A model generated the notes under the pieces. The model ran no database searches. It was not told the origin of the DNA and was given only the letters and a program-made list of their open reading frames with translations. From the NCBI GenBank assembly GCA_017849615.1, contig JAFIGS010000005.1:1-64000 (forward strand): DNA of 64,000 bases. Direction: 5' to 3'. The position numbers and the translations under genes are program-made. Source of the DNA: Pseudolabrys sp. GTDB lineage: Bacteria > Pseudomonadota > Alphaproteobacteria > Rhizobiales > Xanthobacteraceae. How positions within the stretch are numbered: the first letter of the stretch is position 1; each line of letters begins with the position of its first letter. Below are positions 49,826 through 59,103 of this stretch, piece after piece.

Positions 49826-50383
49826 TCAGTGTGCCTTCGTTGCGGCCGGCAGCAGCATGAGCGCCGGCGCCGGTTCGTCATGCTTGCCGTCCGTCTTCGG
49901 CGCCGGCGATGTTTCGGTCCAGCGATGCTCGCCCTTTTCGCAGGTCTGCACCACCGGGAAGTGGATGGTCGTGTTCGGCGCCAGCTCACCGGCAATGAAA
50001 GCCTGCATCACGAACTCGTCGTAATAGGCATCGGGAATGTTGCCGCCGGACCAGGTGATCTCCTTCGGACCCTGGGTCAGCTTGGCGTCATGCAGATAAC
50101 TGTAAGGCTTTGCGTAGTCGCCGCGCTTCACGTCGAGAGTCCAGCCCGGCTTCACCATCGGCTTCACCGCGACGACGCCGTCGGGAATCTGCACCGAGAT
50201 CTTCACGGTCGCGGTGCCGTCGCAACCATGCGGCACGCTGAGCACGGCCTTGTAGAACGAGCCGACGGCGGCTTCACGCCTCTCCAGCGTGATATGGGCG
50301 AAAGAGACGGCCGGAAAGGCGAGGGCGATCACGGCGACGAGCGCGCATGACGACATGCGGCCGCGCCAACGGGTGTTGGTCAT
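49826..50383 (-). CDS. YcnI/DUF1775 periplasmic copper protein
   Basis: A 185-residue secreted protein. Signal cleavage after SFA would expose HITLERREAAVGSFYKAVLSVPHGCDG, the DUF1775 (YcnI) N-terminal His motif that binds copper. A conserved PGW and a C-terminal His/Pro-rich tail follow. YcnI proteins are found with CopC and CopD in copper acquisition or trafficking operons, and that order holds here. The ATG at 50383 was selected because it opens the signal peptide; the open frame upstream lies across the next gene. Confidence 0.87.
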   Translation of the reverse strand: MTNTRWRGRMSSCALVAVIALAFPAVSFAHITLERREAAVGSFYKAVLSVPHGCDGTATVKISVQIPDGVVAVKPMVKPGWTLDVKRGDYAKPYSYLHDAKLTQGPKEITWSGGNIPDAYYDEFVMQAFIAGELAPNTTIHFPVVQTCEKGEHRWTETSPAPKTDGKHDEPAPALMLLPAATKAH

Positions 50384-50436
50384 GATTTGAAGTCCTTTGT
50401 TTGAGCGATGACGACTGCGGCCTGGCCGCGGGACGG

Positions 50437-50820
50437 TCAGACGCTCAACGGGGGACCGCGGGCGAGACTGGGAGAGAAATCGACGCTTGTCCTGTGCGCG
50501 GCGTCGGAAGGATGCAGGACGCGCAGCAGGCGGCCGGGCTCGAGAATGCCGGCAAGGATGCTGTCGACGCTGTTCGAGGACGACGGCGTCGTGCCGCACA
50601 GGCTGCAATGATCGCAGGCCTTGCTCGGCTTGGCGGGCTGCCCCGTCGTCGTTGCATCGGCCGTACTGTCCGCCGATTGCGAGGCGCTATGGCAGATGAC
50701 GGAGAGCGGATCGAACGAGGCCGCGGCGGGGACGGGAGCTAGGGCGGCCCAGAGAATCGTGTTCAGCGCGATGACGTACATCGCGAGAACCGAAATCCAC
50801 TGTCGCCAGCCGAACCGCAT
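50437..50820 (-). CDS. DUF2946 small copper-block protein
   Basis: A 127-residue protein with one N-terminal hydrophobic helix or signal (about residues 8-34) and a periplasmic CDHCSLCG motif typical of DUF2946, a family that accompanies copper genes. The motif could bind copper or take part in disulfide exchange. It begins the minus-strand copper block (DUF2946, YcnI, CopC, CopD) and lies 53 bases before the YcnI start, so the four genes look like one operon. No metalloregulator gene is next to it. Confidence 0.75.
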   Translation of the reverse strand: MRFGWRQWISVLAMYVIALNTILWAALAPVPAAASFDPLSVICHSASQSADSTADATTTGQPAKPSKACDHCSLCGTTPSSSNSVDSILAGILEPGRLLRVLHPSDAAHRTSVDFSPSLARGPPLSV

Positions 50821-51038
50821 CAGGGTACTCCCGGACGTTCACCTATCATTAACTTCCGGAGGAGGCCAGCCCTCGGGTGTCGCATGTGCATTGCGCCGGC
50901 GTCATCGGCGCGATCGGCGCCGAACTGTTCCGGATTTAACAAGCGGTTAACCGGCCGGCCGTTATCGTAAACGCATCCTAAACAGCGGCTCGACTCATGG
51001 CGAGTTCAAGGGCGCTCGGAGGCGGGGGCTAACGGCTC

Positions 51039-52631
51039 ATGTGCGGATTTGCTGTCGCGATCGGTTGGCCCGATGCCGAATTGACCGTCGCGCGTCTCAT
51101 CGACGGCATCCTGCATCGCGGCGATATCACCGATCCGTTGTTCACACCGTTTGCCGACGTCGCCATGTGCACGCGGCGTCTGCGCATCGTCGATGCCGAG
51201 CACGGCATTCAGCCGCAAATCTCGTTCTTCGGCCGGCTCGCGGTTTCGTACAACGGCGAGATCTACAATCACGTCGAACTTCGCCAGGAACTGGAAGAAC
51301 TCGGCGTCGGCTTCCGGACTCATTCCGACACCGAAGTGCTGGCGAACGCGCTGCAGGTCTGGGGCCATCGCGCGCTCGAGCGCCTCAACGGCATGTATGC
51401 CTTCGTCGCCGTCGATCTGGCCAGTGGCGAATTCCTTGCCGCCCGTGATCCCTTCGGCGTCAAGCCGCTCTATGTGATGCAGCAGGGAGCGCGTTTTCTG
51501 TTCTGCTCGGAAATGAAGCCGTTGCTCGACGCCGTGCCGGTCGGCGACGTGATGCTGCTGCCGCCGGGCTATGCGATGTCGAAAAACGCCGTCGCGCGTT
51601 ATCGCTCGCCGGTTTATCCGCGCGTCGATGTGCCGGTCGAAAACTCGGCGCGGGCTCTCGACGGCATTCTGCGCGGCGCCGTCGAGCGGCGGTTGCCGCC
51701 GGACCTGCCGGTCGCGACATGGTTCTCCGGCGGCATCGATTCAACGCTGGTGGCGCATTACGCACGGCAATGTCGTCCGGAAGCGCCGGGCTATTTCGTC
51801 GGCGGCCCGGACGCGCCGGATTACCGCTTCGCCGCGGCCTATGCCGAGAAAACCGGCTACGACCTTCGCGTCGTGCCGTTCGACGCGCAAAGCTCCGATG
51901 CCTTTGCCGCGATCGACAATGTCGTGACGGCCACGGAATCCTTCGAGCCCAATCTGATCCGTGGCGCGCTGGCCTCGCTGGAGGCCAGCAAGGCCATGTA
52001 CCGCGACGGCTTCCGCGTCGGCCTGTGCGGGGAGGGCGCGGACGAGCTGTTCGCCGGCTATGCTCCGCTCGAAATCGCATTTCATGAAAGCCCGGCCGAT
52101 GGCGCGCAGTGCCGCGACGAGTGTCTGTCGTTGATGCACCGGGTCAGCCTGCAACGCGTCGATCGCTGCTCGATGCGGCACTCGCTGGAAATGCGCGAGC
52201 CGTTCCTCGATCCAGCCGTGGTCAACCACGCGCTCGGTCTCGCGCCCGAGGCCCTTGTCCGCGCCGTGGATGGTCTGCCGACCGGCAAGATGCCGCTGCG
52301 TGAGCTCTACGATCTCTATCCGGATGAATTGCCGGCGGTCATCCGAAACCGCGCCAAGGTCGCTTTCGGCGAGGGCGCCGGCCTCGACCCGGGCCGGGAC
52401 GGCTGGATGAGCCGCTTCGAGGACGTTTACTCGGACAGGGATCTCCATGAGGGCCAGCAGGAATTCGCGGCCTTCAGCGTGCAGTCGAAAGAAGAATTGT
52501 ACTATCTGCGGCGGCTCGCGGCGGTGATCGACGTCTCCCGCGTGCCGCATCTGACCGACCGCGCCTGGATTTCCTTTCCGGTGGTCCAGCACCTCGAAAA
52601 GCTCAAGGCCTACGCGCATTTCAGCCTCTAG
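51039..52631 (+). CDS. AsnB-like glutamine-dependent asparagine synthase
   Basis: A 530-residue class II amidotransferase. Residues 1-180 form the N-terminal glutaminase domain with Cys2 (MCGF), [22 protein letters not shown] and [11 protein letters not shown]. Residues about 210-460 form the synthetase domain with the PP-motif [24 protein letters not shown] and [17 protein letters not shown]. The usual HRGPD of the glutaminase pocket reads HRGDI. It could make asparagine or amidate another carboxylate; nothing around it decides. The ATG encodes the required Met-Cys start. It lies in a block absent from the usual order between the DUF1467 gene and proS. Confidence 0.8.
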   Translation: MCGFAVAIGWPDAELTVARLIDGILHRGDITDPLFTPFADVAMCTRRLRIVDAEHGIQPQISFFGRLAVSYNGEIYNHVELRQELEELGVGFRTHSDTEVLANALQVWGHRALERLNGMYAFVAVDLASGEFLAARDPFGVKPLYVMQQGARFLFCSEMKPLLDAVPVGDVMLLPPGYAMSKNAVARYRSPVYPRVDVPVENSARALDGILRGAVERRLPPDLPVATWFSGGIDSTLVAHYARQCRPEAPGYFVGGPDAPDYRFAAAYAEKTGYDLRVVPFDAQSSDAFAAIDNVVTATESFEPNLIRGALASLEASKAMYRDGFRVGLCGEGADELFAGYAPLEIAFHESPADGAQCRDECLSLMHRVSLQRVDRCSMRHSLEMREPFLDPAVVNHALGLAPEALVRAVDGLPTGKMPLRELYDLYPDELPAVIRNRAKVAFGEGAGLDPGRDGWMSRFEDVYSDRDLHEGQQEFAAFSVQSKEELYYLRRLAAVIDVSRVPHLTDRAWISFPVVQHLEKLKAYAHFSL

Positions 52632-52635
52632 CTCC

Positions 52636-52719
52636 GTCATTCCGGACGCCGCGAACGCGGCGATCCGGATCCAGCGCCGGATTCCGGGCTCGCGGTCTTC
52701 GACCGCGCCCCGGAATGAC
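52636..52719. repeat. Dispersed palindromic repeat, copy 3
   Basis: GTCATTCCGGACGCCGCG at the left and CGCGCCCCGGAATGAC at the right frame an element of the family seen at 207-306. It lies between asnB and proS, at the right edge of the copper/asnB insertion. Confidence 0.7.
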
Positions 52720-52798
52720 GGAGAAGACTTGTCTTTTCGCCGCCGATCCGCTTTCACTTTCCTCCCTGAAATCCCTCGAAAAGCCGGCTCCAACACCC

Positions 52799-54121
52799 AT
52801 GCGCCTGTCCCGCTATTTCCTGCCCACGCTCCGCGAACCGCCCCGCGAGGCCGAGATCGTCTCGCACCGCCTGATGCTGCGCGCCGGCATGATGCGCCAG
52901 GAGGCGGCCGGCATTTACGCCTTCCTGCCGCTCGGGCTGCGGGTGCTGCGCAAGATCGAGCGGATCGTGCGCGAGGAGCAGGACCGTTCCGGCGCCATCG
53001 AACTGCTGATGCCGACCATCCAGTCGGCCGAGCTGTGGCGCGAGAGCGGCCGCTACGACGCCTACGGCAAGGAGATGCTGCGCATTCAGGACCGCCATGA
53101 GCGCGAGATGCTCTACGGCCCGACCAACGAGGAAATGATCACGGAAATCTTCCGGGCCTCGGTGCGCTCCTACAAGGATCTGCCGAAGAACCTCTATCAC
53201 ATCCAGTGGAAATTCCGCGACGAGGTGCGCCCGCGCTTCGGCCTGATGCGCGGCCGCGAATTCCTGATGAAGGATGCCTATTCGTTCGACGTCGATGAGG
53301 CCGGCGCGCGGCACTCCTACAACAAGATGTTCGTGGCCTATCTGCGCACCTTCAAGCGCCTCGGCCTCACCTCGATCCCGATGCGCGCCGACACCGGCCC
53401 GATCGGCGGCAATCTTTCGCACGAGTTCATCGTGCTGGCCGACACCGGCGAGTCGCAGGTGTTCTGCCACAAGGATTATCTCGGCATGGCGGTGCCGGAT
53501 GCGAACGTGAATTTCGACGACATCGCCGGCCTGCAGCAGACGGTCGATCGGTGGACCTCGCTTTACGCTGCGACCGAAGACATGCACGAGGCCGACAAGT
53601 TCGCCGCCGTGCCGGCCGCCGATCAGGTCTCGGCGCGCGGCATCGAGGTCGGCCATATCTTCTACTTCGGCACCAAGTATTCGGCTCCGATGAAAGCCGT
53701 GGTTGCCACTGCAGACGGCAAGGAAGTGCCGGTGCACATGGGCTCCTACGGAATCGGCCCGTCGCGGCTCGTGGCGGCGATCATCGAGGCCTCGCACGAC
53801 GACGCCGGCATCGTCTGGCCGGAGCCGGTGGCGCCCTTCAAGGTGGCCCTCCTGAACCTCAAGCAGGGCGACGCCGCGACCGATGGCGCCTGCGATCAGC
53901 TTTACGCCGAGCTCAGCGCCAAGGGTGTCGATGTTCTCTACAACGACATCGACGAGCGCGCCGGCGCCAAGTTCGCCAATGCCGATCTGATCGGCCTGCC
54001 GTGGCAGGTCATGGTCGGCCCGCGCGGGCTTGCCGAAGGCAAGGTCGAGATCAAGAACCGGAAGACCGGCGAGAAGGAACAGATGTCGCCGGCCGCCGCG
54101 GTGGATCGGCTCGGCAGCTGA
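52799..54121 (+). CDS. proS: Prolyl-tRNA synthetase
   Basis: This class II aminoacyl-tRNA synthetase charges tRNA-Pro. The 440-residue product shows motif 1 in the N-terminal part, motif 2 in [26 protein letters not shown] and motif 3 in [16 protein letters not shown], then the anticodon-binding domain. It is the short bacterial form common in Alphaproteobacteria, lacking the full editing insertion domain of the E. coli enzyme. The ATG at 52799 starts the conserved [19 protein letters not shown]; open frame upstream runs through a repeat and is not real. Confidence 0.96.
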   Translation: MRLSRYFLPTLREPPREAEIVSHRLMLRAGMMRQEAAGIYAFLPLGLRVLRKIERIVREEQDRSGAIELLMPTIQSAELWRESGRYDAYGKEMLRIQDRHEREMLYGPTNEEMITEIFRASVRSYKDLPKNLYHIQWKFRDEVRPRFGLMRGREFLMKDAYSFDVDEAGARHSYNKMFVAYLRTFKRLGLTSIPMRADTGPIGGNLSHEFIVLADTGESQVFCHKDYLGMAVPDANVNFDDIAGLQQTVDRWTSLYAATEDMHEADKFAAVPAADQVSARGIEVGHIFYFGTKYSAPMKAVVATADGKEVPVHMGSYGIGPSRLVAAIIEASHDDAGIVWPEPVAPFKVALLNLKQGDAATDGACDQLYAELSAKGVDVLYNDIDERAGAKFANADLIGLPWQVMVGPRGLAEGKVEIKNRKTGEKEQMSPAAAVDRLGS

Positions 54122-54148
54122 CGGTTCCGCTGCGGGAACCCTGGTCTT

Positions 54149-54229
54149 GTCATCCTCCGCGAAGGCGGAGGATCCAGCTTCGATTTAAAAGCTCTATAGG
54201 GGCTGGATCGCCGCTTTGCGGACGATGAC
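54149..54229. repeat. Dispersed palindromic repeat, diverged copy 4
   Basis: GTCATCCTCCGCGAAGGCGGAGGAT at the left (written as two arms of a hairpin) and a terminal GATGAC at the right enclose GGATCCAGC and GGCTGGATCGCCGC. It is related in layout to the GTCATTCCGG family but with substitutions. It marks the left edge of the YciI-sigma factor pair. Confidence 0.5.
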
Positions 54230-54334
54230 ATTCATTGAAAAATTTTCGCGCGCCGTGTCGAATCCGGCCGGGCCCGTTCGTCGTGGGGACAGGGAGGCCG
54301 GCAGGCGGCTTCCGCAACCAACGGAGATACGAGA

Positions 54335-54757
54335 ATGCGCGTCATGGTGATGGTCAAGGCGACGAAGGACTCCGAACAGGGCGTCATGCCCTCCACGGAA
54401 CTGCTCGAGGCCATGGGCAAGTATAACGAAGAGCTGGTGAAGGCCGGCATCATGCTGTCGGGCGACGGCCTCAAACCGTCGTCGCAGGGCAAGCGTATCG
54501 CCTTCGACGGGCCCAAGCGCAGCGTCATCGACGGGCCGTTCGCCGAGACCCGCGAACTGGTCGCCGGCTACTGGATCTGGGAAGTCAGGGACATGGCCGA
54601 AGCCGTCGAATGGGCCAAGCGCTGCCCGAACCCGATGCCCGGCCCGAGCGAGCTCGAAATCCGTCCGTTCTACGAGATGGCGGATTTCGGCGAGGCCGCG
54701 ACCCCGGAGATCGCCGAACGCTTCGATCGCCTGCGCGAAGACGCCAAGAAGCGCTAA
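54335..54757 (+). CDS. YciI/DGPF-domain protein
   Basis: A 140-residue protein of the YCII/DGPF family, with the defining VIDGPFAETRELVAGYWIWEV motif around residues 63-83. The fold resembles dimeric alpha/beta barrels; the function is unknown. Genes of this type regularly accompany ECF42 sigma factors, and one begins 62 bases downstream, so the pair probably works together as a signalling unit. The ATG at 54335 follows GGAG at 8 bases. Confidence 0.85.
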   Translation: MRVMVMVKATKDSEQGVMPSTELLEAMGKYNEELVKAGIMLSGDGLKPSSQGKRIAFDGPKRSVIDGPFAETRELVAGYWIWEVRDMAEAVEWAKRCPNPMPGPSELEIRPFYEMADFGEAATPEIAERFDRLREDAKKR

Positions 54758-54818
54758 AGCCGTCTTCCCGCTTATCGGCTGCTTGCCACGCACCCCGCTT
54801 GTCACTTAATCCGGGTGC

Positions 54819-56099
54819 GTGGCCTCAACCGATATCAACAGCACCGTCGAGACCGTCTTCCGCATCGAGCAGGCCCGGCTGATTGCCGGCCTGACGCGTA
54901 TGCTGCGCGATGTCGGTCTCGCCGAGGAACTGGCGCAGGACGCGCTGGTCACGGCGCTTTCGGAATGGCCTGCGTCGGGCGTGCCGGACAATCCCGGCGC
55001 ATGGCTTTTGGCGGTCGCGAAGCGCCGCGCCATCGACCGCCTGCGCCGCGCCAAAATGCAGGAGCGCAAGCATGCCGAGATTGGCCGCGATCTTGACGAA
55101 GATCGCGGTGACGACGTCGAACGCCGCGATGCCGCGCTCGACGACGACATCGGCGACGATCTGCTCAACCTCATTTTCATCGCCTGCCATCCGGTGCTGT
55201 CGCCGGAGGCGCGCGCGGCGCTGACCTTGCGGCTGATCGCCGGTCTCACCATCTCGGAGATCGCGCGCGCCTTCCTGAGCACCGAGCCGACCATCGCCCA
55301 ACGCATCACGCGCGCCAAGAAGGTGCTGCAGGAAAGTGGCGTCGCCTATGAGGCGCCGCGAGGCGAGGCGCGGGTGTTGCGGCTCGCCTCGGTGCTTGAG
55401 GTCATCTACCTGATCTTCAACGAGGGCTACGCCGCCACCGCCGGCGACGACCTGGTCCGCGCCGATCTGTGCGGCGAGGCGCGGCGCCTCGGCCGTATCC
55501 TCATCGGCGTCGCGCCGGATGAGCCGGAGGCTTTCGGCTTGCTGGCGCTCATGGAGATCCAGGCCTCGCGTCTCAAGGCGCGCGTCGGCGCGGACGGCGA
55601 GGCGATCCCGCTGCCGGAACAGAACCGCGCGCAATGGGACCGACTGCTGATCCGCCGCGGCCTCGAGGCGCTGGCGCGCGCTGAGGCGCTTGGCGGTGCC
55701 GACGGAGCTTATGCGCTGCAGGCCGCCATCGCGGCCTGTCATGCGCATACGGGGCGTGCCGAGGATACGGATTGGGCCCACATCGCCCGTCTGTACGACC
55801 GGCTTGGCCAGATCGTGCCGTCTCCGGTGATCGAACTCAACCGCGCCGTCGCGCACAGCATGGCCTTCGGCCCGGAGGCCGGACTGGCGCTGCTGGCGCC
55901 ACTCGAGACTGAAGCAACATTGCGCGGCTACCTGCCGCTTTACGCCGCCAAAGGCGACTTCCTGTTCCGCGCCGGCCGCTATGCCGAGGCTCGCGCCGCC
56001 TTCGACAAGGCGGCCGGACTTTCGCGAAATACGGCGGAGCGGAATTTCCTGCTCAAGCGCGCCGCGGCCTGCGGTCCGGCGCGTCCGGTGATGCGGTAA
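54819..56099 (+). CDS. ECF42-type RNA polymerase sigma factor with C-terminal helical extension
   Basis: A 426-residue extracytoplasmic-function sigma factor. Sigma region 2 lies at about residues 15-85 (MLRDVGLAEELAQDALVTAL, AVAKRRAIDRLRR) and region 4 at about 120-180 (LRLIAGLTISEIARAFLSTEPTIAQRITRAKK). The remaining 240 residues form helical TPR-like repeats (AYALQAAIAACHAHTGRA, YAEARAAFDKAAGL), which is the ECF42 layout; in these factors the extension is needed for activity and no anti-sigma factor is encoded. It starts at GTG 54819. The partner YciI/DGPF gene precedes it. Confidence 0.87.
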   Translation: MASTDINSTVETVFRIEQARLIAGLTRMLRDVGLAEELAQDALVTALSEWPASGVPDNPGAWLLAVAKRRAIDRLRRAKMQERKHAEIGRDLDEDRGDDVERRDAALDDDIGDDLLNLIFIACHPVLSPEARAALTLRLIAGLTISEIARAFLSTEPTIAQRITRAKKVLQESGVAYEAPRGEARVLRLASVLEVIYLIFNEGYAATAGDDLVRADLCGEARRLGRILIGVAPDEPEAFGLLALMEIQASRLKARVGADGEAIPLPEQNRAQWDRLLIRRGLEALARAEALGGADGAYALQAAIAACHAHTGRAEDTDWAHIARLYDRLGQIVPSPVIELNRAVAHSMAFGPEAGLALLAPLETEATLRGYLPLYAAKGDFLFRAGRYAEARAAFDKAAGLSRNTAERNFLLKRAAACGPARPVMR

Positions 56100-56183
56100 T
56101 AAACCTGTGGTCCGCCTTGGCTTTTTCGCCCACGAAACTGCCCGAATCGTGTGAAAACCCCATGCCATGGGGATTAGTATCCA

Positions 56184-57452
56184 ATGACCGAGTCCAGCGG
56201 CACGCGGCCGTTCTCCCAATACGAATGGATGCTGTCGCTGCGCTATCTGCGCGCGCGCCGCAAAGAGGGATTCATCTCGGTGATCGCCGGGTTCTCCTTC
56301 CTTGGCATCATGCTGGGCGTCGCCACCCTCATCATCGTCATGGCGGTGATGAACGGCTTCCGCGCCGAACTGCTGGACAAGATCCTCGGCCTCAACGGCC
56401 ATCTTCTGGTGCAGCCGCTGGAAAAGCCGCTCACTGACTGGGACGAGGTCGCCGCCCGGATTTCAAAGGCGCAGGGCGTCAAGCTCGCGGCGCCGATCGT
56501 CGAAGGCCAGGCGCTGGCGTCCTCGCCCTTCAACGCCGGCGGCGTTCTTGTGCGCGGCATCCGCCTCAAGGACATGGAAGGCCTGCCGTCCATCGTCAAC
56601 AACATCAAGCAGGGCTCGCTGGGCGGCTTTGACGACGCGCAGGGCGTCGCCATCGGCCGGCGCCTGGCGGACCAGCTTTCGCTGCGCGCCGGCGACAACA
56701 TCACGCTCGTCGCGCCGAGAGGTGCGGTGACCCCGATGGGCACGACGCCGCGTATCAAGGTCTACAAGATCGCGGCGGTGTTCGAGATCGGCATGTCCGA
56801 ATACGACAGCGCCATGGTCTTCATGCCGCTGAAAGAGGCGCAGGCCTATTTCAACCGCGCCGGCGACGTTACGGCGATCGAGGTCTATACCGACAATCCC
56901 GACCGGGTGGACGTCTACCGCAAGGCGGTGCAGGACGCGGCGCAGCGGCCGATCTTCATCATCGACTGGCGCCAGCGCAACGCCACCTTCTTCAATGCGC
57001 TGCAGGTCGAGCGCAATGTCATGTTCCTTATTCTGACGCTGATCGTGCTGGTGGCGGCGCTCAATATCGTCTCCGGCCTGATCATGCTGGTGAAGGACAA
57101 GGGCCAGGATATCGCCATCCTGCGCACGATGGGGGCGACGCAGGGCGCCATCATGCGGGTGTTCCTCATCACCGGCGCCGCGATCGGCGTGGTCGGCACC
57201 ATTGTCGGCTTCCTGCTCGGCGTCGTGGTGTGCCTGAACATCGAGAGTATCCGCCGCTTCATGTCGTGGCTGACGAATACCGAGCTGTTCTCGCCGGAGC
57301 TGTATTTCCTGTCGCATCTGCCGGCGCGCATGGACACCGGCGAGACCGTGGCGGTGGTGCTGATGGCGCTGATCCTGTCGCTGCTCGCGACGCTGTACCC
57401 GTCCTGGCGCGCGGCGCGCCTCGATCCGGTGGAGGCGCTGCGTTATGAGTGA
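56184..57452 (+). CDS. lolC: Lipoprotein-releasing ABC transporter permease LolC/E
   Basis: This permease is the membrane part of LolCDE, which extracts outer-membrane lipoproteins from the inner membrane. The 422-residue product has the first helix ([35 protein letters not shown]), a large periplasmic domain (about 50-270) and three C-terminal helices, with the MacB/FtsX pattern [16 protein letters not shown]. Alphaproteobacteria use a single LolF-type permease, so lolC here probably acts as a homodimer. lolD begins 8 bases before its stop. Confidence 0.93.
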   Translation: MTESSGTRPFSQYEWMLSLRYLRARRKEGFISVIAGFSFLGIMLGVATLIIVMAVMNGFRAELLDKILGLNGHLLVQPLEKPLTDWDEVAARISKAQGVKLAAPIVEGQALASSPFNAGGVLVRGIRLKDMEGLPSIVNNIKQGSLGGFDDAQGVAIGRRLADQLSLRAGDNITLVAPRGAVTPMGTTPRIKVYKIAAVFEIGMSEYDSAMVFMPLKEAQAYFNRAGDVTAIEVYTDNPDRVDVYRKAVQDAAQRPIFIIDWRQRNATFFNALQVERNVMFLILTLIVLVAALNIVSGLIMLVKDKGQDIAILRTMGATQGAIMRVFLITGAAIGVVGTIVGFLLGVVVCLNIESIRRFMSWLTNTELFSPELYFLSHLPARMDTGETVAVVLMALILSLLATLYPSWRAARLDPVEALRYE

Positions 57453-58179
57453 TCTCATCGTCGAGACCGAGACGACGGTCGAAGAGGGCGCGGCGCAGGA
57501 CTATCCGATCCTGTTTCTCCACGACGTCGAACGTCATTACAGTCAGGGCGAATCCACGCTCGACATTCTGCGCGGCGCCGAGCTTGCGGTGTGGCCGGGC
57601 CAGTCGGTGGCGCTGGTGGCGCCGTCGGGCGCCGGCAAATCCACACTGCTGCATCTGGCCGGTCTGCTCGAGCATCCCGATCACGGCGACGTCTATATCG
57701 GCGGCAAGGCGACAGCGAACCTGCCGGACGCCGAGCGCACGCGCATCCGCCGCACCGAGATAGGCTTCGTGTACCAGTCCCACCACCTGCTGCCGGAGTT
57801 CACGGCGCTCGAAAACGTCGTGCTGCCGCAACTGATCCGCGGCCTGGGACGGGCCGAGGCGAAAACGCGGGCGGTTGAGCTCCTTGGCTATCTCGGGCTG
57901 AAGGCCCGCCTCAATCACCGCCCGGCGGAACTGTCCGGCGGCGAGCAGCAGCGCGTGGCGATTGCCCGCGCCGTGGCCAATGCGCCGCGCATCCTGCTGG
58001 CCGACGAGCCGACCGGCAATCTCGACACCAAGACCGCCGAGCACGTCTTCGCCGCCTTTACCCAGTTGGTGCGGGCGTCGGGGCTGGCCACCATCATCGC
58101 CACCCATAACATGGACATCGCCGCGCGCATGGACCGGCGCGTGACCATTCGTGACGGGCTGGCGGTGGAGATGGAGTAG
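57445..58179 (+). CDS. lolD: Lipoprotein-releasing ABC transporter ATP-binding protein LolD
   Basis: LolD is the ATPase that powers lipoprotein release. The 244-residue product has Walker [15 protein letters not shown]-loop, the signature [17 protein letters not shown], Walker [13 protein letters not shown] and the switch His in IIATHNMD. An N-terminal extension of about 20 acidic residues precedes the domain. The ATG at 57445 has GGAGG at 9 bases and lies within the lolC end, so translation is coupled. Confidence 0.96.
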   Translation: MSDLIVETETTVEEGAAQDYPILFLHDVERHYSQGESTLDILRGAELAVWPGQSVALVAPSGAGKSTLLHLAGLLEHPDHGDVYIGGKATANLPDAERTRIRRTEIGFVYQSHHLLPEFTALENVVLPQLIRGLGRAEAKTRAVELLGYLGLKARLNHRPAELSGGEQQRVAIARAVANAPRILLADEPTGNLDTKTAEHVFAAFTQLVRASGLATIIATHNMDIAARMDRRVTIRDGLAVEME

Positions 58180-58194
58180 ACGAGAAGCCGCGAA

Positions 58195-58359
58195 TTACTT
58201 CAGCTGGCTTGAGATAGAGTCGTAGGTGGTATTCAGCTTCGTTCCAAGGCCGTTGACGACTGCGATGATCGTCACGGAGATGCCCGCCGCGATCAGCGCG
58301 TATTCGATCGCCGTCGCGCCTGTCTCATTCTTCGCGAAAACTATGATCTTTCTGAACAT
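58195..58359 (-). CDS. Flp/Fap-type pilin (copy 1)
   Basis: A 54-residue type IVb pilin precursor. It has the short basic leader MFRKIIVFAKNETG, with prepilin peptidase cleavage expected after Gly14 (next residues ATAIEY, where Glu5 and Tyr6 of the mature form are diagnostic), and one hydrophobic helix. Flp pilins assemble the Tad adhesion pilus. The ATG at 58359 has GGAG at 8 bases. No tad or cpa genes are in the window. A second copy lies 255 bases further on the same strand. Confidence 0.88.
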   Translation of the reverse strand: MFRKIIVFAKNETGATAIEYALIAAGISVTIIAVVNGLGTKLNTTYDSISSQLK

Positions 58360-58551
58360 AGACTTTACTCCACACGATACTGGTGCCCGCGGTTTCTGCG
58401 GTTGGCCTATGCCTAGCGGTTAGCCGTGAATCGTCTGTGAATTAGCGCGAATAAAGAGCGTATACGCGCAACGCGTGCCGTCTTTCGCGGTAACCCGCGC
58501 GTGCGTCAGGGGAGTATCGCCTCGTCATGCGCCGAATGAAGGGCTGTCGCT

Positions 58552-58585
58552 GAAAAACAAAAACCACCCCGCATGGGGGTGGTTT
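58552..58585 (-). terminator. Intrinsic terminator of pilin copy 2
   Basis: AAACCACCCC (58561-58570), loop GCATG, GGGGTGGTTT (58576-58585). The A-rich flank AAAAACAAAA on the left is the U tract for the minus-strand transcript. Confidence 0.85.
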
Positions 58586-58613
58586 CGTTTACGCGGAGCG
58601 CCGGCGTGCGGAG

Positions 58614-58778
58614 CTACTTCAGCTGCGTGGATACCGATTGGAATGCAGTGTTCAGCTGCGTGCCGATGGTGTTGACCAGCCCGATGATCGCCACCGCGAT
58701 ACCGGCGGCGATCAGGCCGTATTCGATGGCCGTCGCGCCGCTTTCGTCCTCGGCGAAAGCAATGAGTTTCTTGAACAT
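58614..58778 (-). CDS. Flp/Fap-type pilin (copy 2)
   Basis: A 54-residue type IVb pilin precursor, about 60 percent identical by eye to the copy at 58195. The leader MFKKLIAFAEDESG, cleavage expected after Gly14, and ATAIEYGLIAAGIAVA helix are all present; the C-terminal STQLK matches copy 1. The ATG at 58778 has GGAG at 8 bases; another ATG 6 bases upstream is too close to it. It has its own terminator, so the two pilins are probably separate transcripts. Confidence 0.88.
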   Translation of the reverse strand: MFKKLIAFAEDESGATAIEYGLIAAGIAVAIIGLVNTIGTQLNTAFQSVSTQLK

Positions 58779-58948
58779 ACGCATGACTCCCAGACGTTGC
58801 CAAAACCCGCCCTGTTCAACGGGTGGCTGTACCGTAAAGGCGCCGTGTAAACGTGGCGTAAATTCTGGTTAGTAAAACCGGGAGTACAATTTTTGCGAGA
58901 TTGTCTGCAAGGCGCCCGGACCGGGCGGACGGGCACGACAAAAGGCTC

Positions 58949-58977
58949 TTGACTTGAGAACAGAAAGCGAACTATGT
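58949..58977 (+). promoter_or_regulatory. Sigma-70 promoter of the 32-residue peptide gene
   Basis: TTGACT (58949-58954), exactly 17 bases, then CTATGT (58972-58977). Transcription would start near 58984, giving a leader of about 20 bases that consists of little more than the GGAGGG ribosome-binding site. Confidence 0.75.
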
Positions 58978-59004
58978 TCCTGCTACGTTCTTCTGGAGGG
59001 TCAC

Positions 59005-59103
59005 ATGTTCAAGATCGTCGTTCAGGAAGCCGCCACGCTCGCCGCTCTGTCGCTGTTCGTCGGCATGGTCGCGATTTGGTCCCAGGTCATCGGGAATCTC
59101 TGA
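59005..59103 (+). CDS. Small single-span membrane peptide (32 residues)
   Basis: A short reading frame, ATG at 59005 to TGA at 59103. The product MFKIVVQEAATLAALSLFVG... is a single transmembrane helix (about residues 10-30) with few polar residues and a short N-terminal amphipathic part. The ribosome-binding site GGAGGG lies 5 bases upstream and a well-formed promoter precedes it. The frame is flanked by the divergent pilin copy 2 and dnaE. I recognise no family; its function is unknown. That it is a real gene is inferred from the promoter and ribosome-binding site. Confidence 0.65.
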   Translation: MFKIVVQEAATLAALSLFVGMVAIWSQVIGNL

